From: Escherichia sp. E1V33
Lineage (GTDB): Bacteria; Pseudomonadota; Gammaproteobacteria; Enterobacterales; Enterobacteriaceae
Length of the DNA stretch: 41,399 nt
Assembly (NCBI RefSeq): GCF_004211955.1
Contig: NZ_RHJI01000027.1
Coordinates: 1-41,399, forward strand
Direction: 5' to 3'
The notes under the pieces are model-generated. The model was given only the letters and a program-made list of their open reading frames with translations, did not search any database and was not told the DNA's origin. How positions within the stretch are numbered: the first letter of the stretch is position 1; every line of letters starts with the position of its first letter. Below, piece by piece: positions 36,351 to 41,399 of this stretch. The position numbers and the translations under genes were made by a program.

Positions 36351-38564
36351 ATGAGTTTTGTATCTACGGGTAATAAACCAGTTGGAAACGGTGGACCCGT
36401 CATCACCACACCACCAATAGCTGGCGAAAGTGGCGGTATGAGCACAGGTTCAGCCGCAACCGATGTATCTGGTGCCGCCGAGCCGATGGCAGAACAGGCA
36501 GCGGCGGACCTGTTTGGTGCGCTGCCGGAACCATCGGGACTGGTGAAAGCGGCGGTAGCTGCAGCGCAGGCCGCCGCTGCAGCAGCAGGGATCTCGGATA
36601 TGGCTGGTGCAGTTCAGGATTCGGCGGCGTCGCTTGCAGCCGGTGGTCCGGGGGCGCATAGCGTCACAGTAAGTGGTAGTGCGGTGCCGCCGCAGCTGCT
36701 TTTGTTTGCAGGCATGAATGGTTCGGAAGGGCTTGGAAACCTGTTTTCCTACACAGTACAGCTTAAAACCCCGGATACCCTGAACCTCGGATATGTCTCC
36801 CCCGCAGCCAACCTGCCGCTCAAGCCGATGGTGGGCAAAGACCTGTGCGTCAGTATCGAACTGGACGGCGGCGGCAAACGGCATATCAGCGGGCTGGTGA
36901 CAGCGGCGCGGGTGGTGGGCCATGAGGGCCGCTCGGTAACGTATGAATTACGCCTTGAGCCGTGGCTGAAACTGCTGACCCATACCAGCGACTACAAAGC
37001 GTTCCAGAATAAAACCGTGGTGGATATTCTCGATGAAGTACTGGATGAATATTCCTTTCCGGTGGAAAAGCGGCTGGTGGAAAATTATCCGCCCCGCGCC
37101 TGGCAGGTGCAGTACGGTGAAACGGATTTTGATTTCATCCAGCGCCTGATGCAGGAGTGGGGAATTTACTGGTGGTTTGAGCACAGCGAGAACAGCCATA
37201 CGCTGGTGCTGGCGGATGCCATCAATGGTCATAAAGCGTGCCCTGACTCGCCACTGGTGGAGTGGCACCAGGAAGGGCTGAAACTGGACAAGGAATTTAT
37301 CCACACCATTACGGCCAGTGAGAGGCTGCGTACTGGAAAGTGGGTGATGGACGATTTTGATTTTATGAAGCCACGTTCGCTGCTGAAAAGTACCGTGGCC
37401 AGTCCGCGTGATACCGGTCATGCTGAATACGAGCATTACGAATGGCCTGGTGATTACTTCACTACGGGCGAAGGCGAGATGCTGACGCGCATTCGTATGG
37501 AAGCGCAGCGCAGCCCCGGCAGCCGGGCACATGGGGCAGGTCATATCCGCACCCTCATGACGGGTTACACCTTTACGCTGATGAATCATCCAACGGCAGA
37601 GGTCAACCAGGAATACCTACTGGTACAGACCACGCTGTTTTTACGGGATAATGCGCAGCACAGCGGTCAGGAGCAGCATTTTACCTATGTCACCACGTTT
37701 GAACTGCACCCCACCAGCGAAGTTTACCGCCCACAGCGAACCCTAAGCAAACCCCACACCAAAGGCCCGCAGAGCGCCATCGTCACCGGCCCGGCAGGGC
37801 AGGAAATCTGGACGGATAAATATGGCCGGGTGAAGGTGCAGTTTGGCTGGGACCGTTACGGTAATAATGACGAAAACAGCTCCTGCTGGATCCGAGTGAG
37901 CTACCCGTGGGCAGGGAAAGGATTCGGCATGATCCAGATCCCGCGTATTGGTCAGGAAGTGCTGGTTGATTTCAAAAACGGCGACCCGGATTTACCCATC
38001 ATCGTGGGGCGCACCTATAACCAGGACACCATGCCGCCGTGGGGGCTGCCGGGCATGGCGTCGCAGAGTGGGATATTCAGCCACTCATTGCAGGGAGGGC
38101 CGGCTAACGGAAATATGCTGCGCTTCGATGATAAAACGGGTGCGGAAGAAGTGAAGTTCCACGCGGAAAAAGACCTGAATACTACGGTAAAAAACAATGA
38201 AACCCACACGATCATGGTCGATCGCACAAAAACCATTGTCAAAAATGAAACCATCAGCGTGGGAGAAGACCGCAATGCCACCATCACAAAAAATGATGGT
38301 CTTTCCGTCAAACTAGCTCAAACCATCAATGTCGGGACGACCTATCGTCTGGATGTTGGCGATCAATTAACTCTTCGCTGCGGCAATGCAGCGCTTGTAT
38401 TACACAAGGATGGCTCGATTGAGTTTTGTGGAAAACAACTTTTACTGCACACCAGCGATGTTATGCAACTCATTGGCAGTGGCATTGATATGAATCCAGA
38501 TGGCGGCACAGCCATGACTGCGGATGATATTGCCCCGTTACCTACCCCGGACGTTTCTGAATAA
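36351..38564 (+). CDS. vgrG: T6SS spike protein VgrG (TssI) with N-terminal extension
   Basis: This 737-aa protein forms the trimeric spike. Residues 1 to about 100 are an unusual low-complexity, Ala/Gly-rich extension beginning [16 protein letters not shown]. The gp27-like hub (about 104-480; [40 protein letters not shown]) follows. Next comes the gp5 OB-fold ([39 protein letters not shown]) and a gp5 C-terminal beta-helix with repeats around [16 protein letters not shown]. No extra C-terminal effector domain is seen. It lies just behind the copy 2 effector pair and before the EagR-type chaperone and rhs. Confidence 0.95.
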   Translation: MSFVSTGNKPVGNGGPVITTPPIAGESGGMSTGSAATDVSGAAEPMAEQAAADLFGALPEPSGLVKAAVAAAQAAAAAAGISDMAGAVQDSAASLAAGGPGAHSVTVSGSAVPPQLLLFAGMNGSEGLGNLFSYTVQLKTPDTLNLGYVSPAANLPLKPMVGKDLCVSIELDGGGKRHISGLVTAARVVGHEGRSVTYELRLEPWLKLLTHTSDYKAFQNKTVVDILDEVLDEYSFPVEKRLVENYPPRAWQVQYGETDFDFIQRLMQEWGIYWWFEHSENSHTLVLADAINGHKACPDSPLVEWHQEGLKLDKEFIHTITASERLRTGKWVMDDFDFMKPRSLLKSTVASPRDTGHAEYEHYEWPGDYFTTGEGEMLTRIRMEAQRSPGSRAHGAGHIRTLMTGYTFTLMNHPTAEVNQEYLLVQTTLFLRDNAQHSGQEQHFTYVTTFELHPTSEVYRPQRTLSKPHTKGPQSAIVTGPAGQEIWTDKYGRVKVQFGWDRYGNNDENSSCWIRVSYPWAGKGFGMIQIPRIGQEVLVDFKNGDPDLPIIVGRTYNQDTMPPWGLPGMASQSGIFSHSLQGGPANGNMLRFDDKTGAEEVKFHAEKDLNTTVKNNETHTIMVDRTKTIVKNETISVGEDRNATITKNDGLSVKLAQTINVGTTYRLDVGDQLTLRCGNAALVLHKDGSIEFCGKQLLLHTSDVMQLIGSGIDMNPDGGTAMTADDIAPLPTPDVSE

Positions 38565-38587
38565 AAAAATATAAAAGGAATTTTTCT

Positions 38588-41399
<2,812 letters not shown>

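Noticed and set aside
38170..38300. Repetitive stretch in vgrG as a CRISPR or DNA repeat array
   Set aside because: The periodicity is at protein level ([13 protein letters not shown] repeats of the gp5 beta-helix). The DNA units are unequal and have no spacers.
37948..38311. Small frames on both strands within vgrG
   Set aside because: They are shadow frames of the conserved gp5-like region, without start signals or domain features.

Overview
The window looks like an Escherichia coli (or Shigella) chromosome. It opens on the last bases of a 5S rRNA gene followed by aspU, the end of an rrnH-type operon. It then runs through the conserved block dkgB, yafC, yafD, yafE, mltD, gloB, yafS, rnhA, dnaQ and aspV (about 1-8.4 kb), with proteins matching the usual E. 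coli ones in length and residues. Downstream of aspV lies a type VI secretion (T6SS) island of at least 33 kb that continues past the right edge. No integrase is visible.

The T6SS has two divergent arms separated by an AT-rich 331-bp spacer (14666-14996). The leftward arm is an FHA-domain accessory gene, tagJ, tssE, tssF, tssG and tssA (accessory, baseplate and TssA cap functions). The rightward arm is tssH/clpV, tssB, tssC, hcp, tssJ, tssK, tssL (long OmpA form), tssM, tagF, vgrG, an EagR-type chaperone and an rhs gene cut by the window end. Together these supply baseplate, sheath, tube, membrane complex, spike and recycling ATPase.

Between the structural genes sit AT-richer effector/immunity cassettes. 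In order they are: a broken M15-like peptidase with an intact periplasmic partner (17.6-18.1 kb); a frameshifted BPSL0067-type gene with an intact STY0301-type partner (20.3-21.2 kb); a tandem two-domain Tai4/Rap1a immunity protein with Tae4 amidase (25.1-26.4 kb); a glucosaminidase-domain protein with a secreted partner (31.2-32.1 kb); two paralogous zinc-metalloprotease-like proteins, each with a paralogous secreted partner (32.5-33.6 and 35.2-36.3 kb); and the Rhs protein. Most recognisable effectors would act on the cell wall or periplasm, and the partners carry signal peptides.

The most interesting stretch is 31.0-36.7 kb. The unit [3' end of tagF]-[metalloprotease-like effector]-[immunity]-[5' end of vgrG] occurs twice. 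The tagF and vgrG pieces in the first unit are non-functional remnants, and a decayed H-repeat (ISAs1-family) element lies exactly at the junction. This looks like cassette accumulation by recombination in conserved flanking genes. The second metalloprotease copy fits a metzincin-type HExxHxxGxxD motif with a possible Met-turn. I do not recognise it as a named T6SS effector family.
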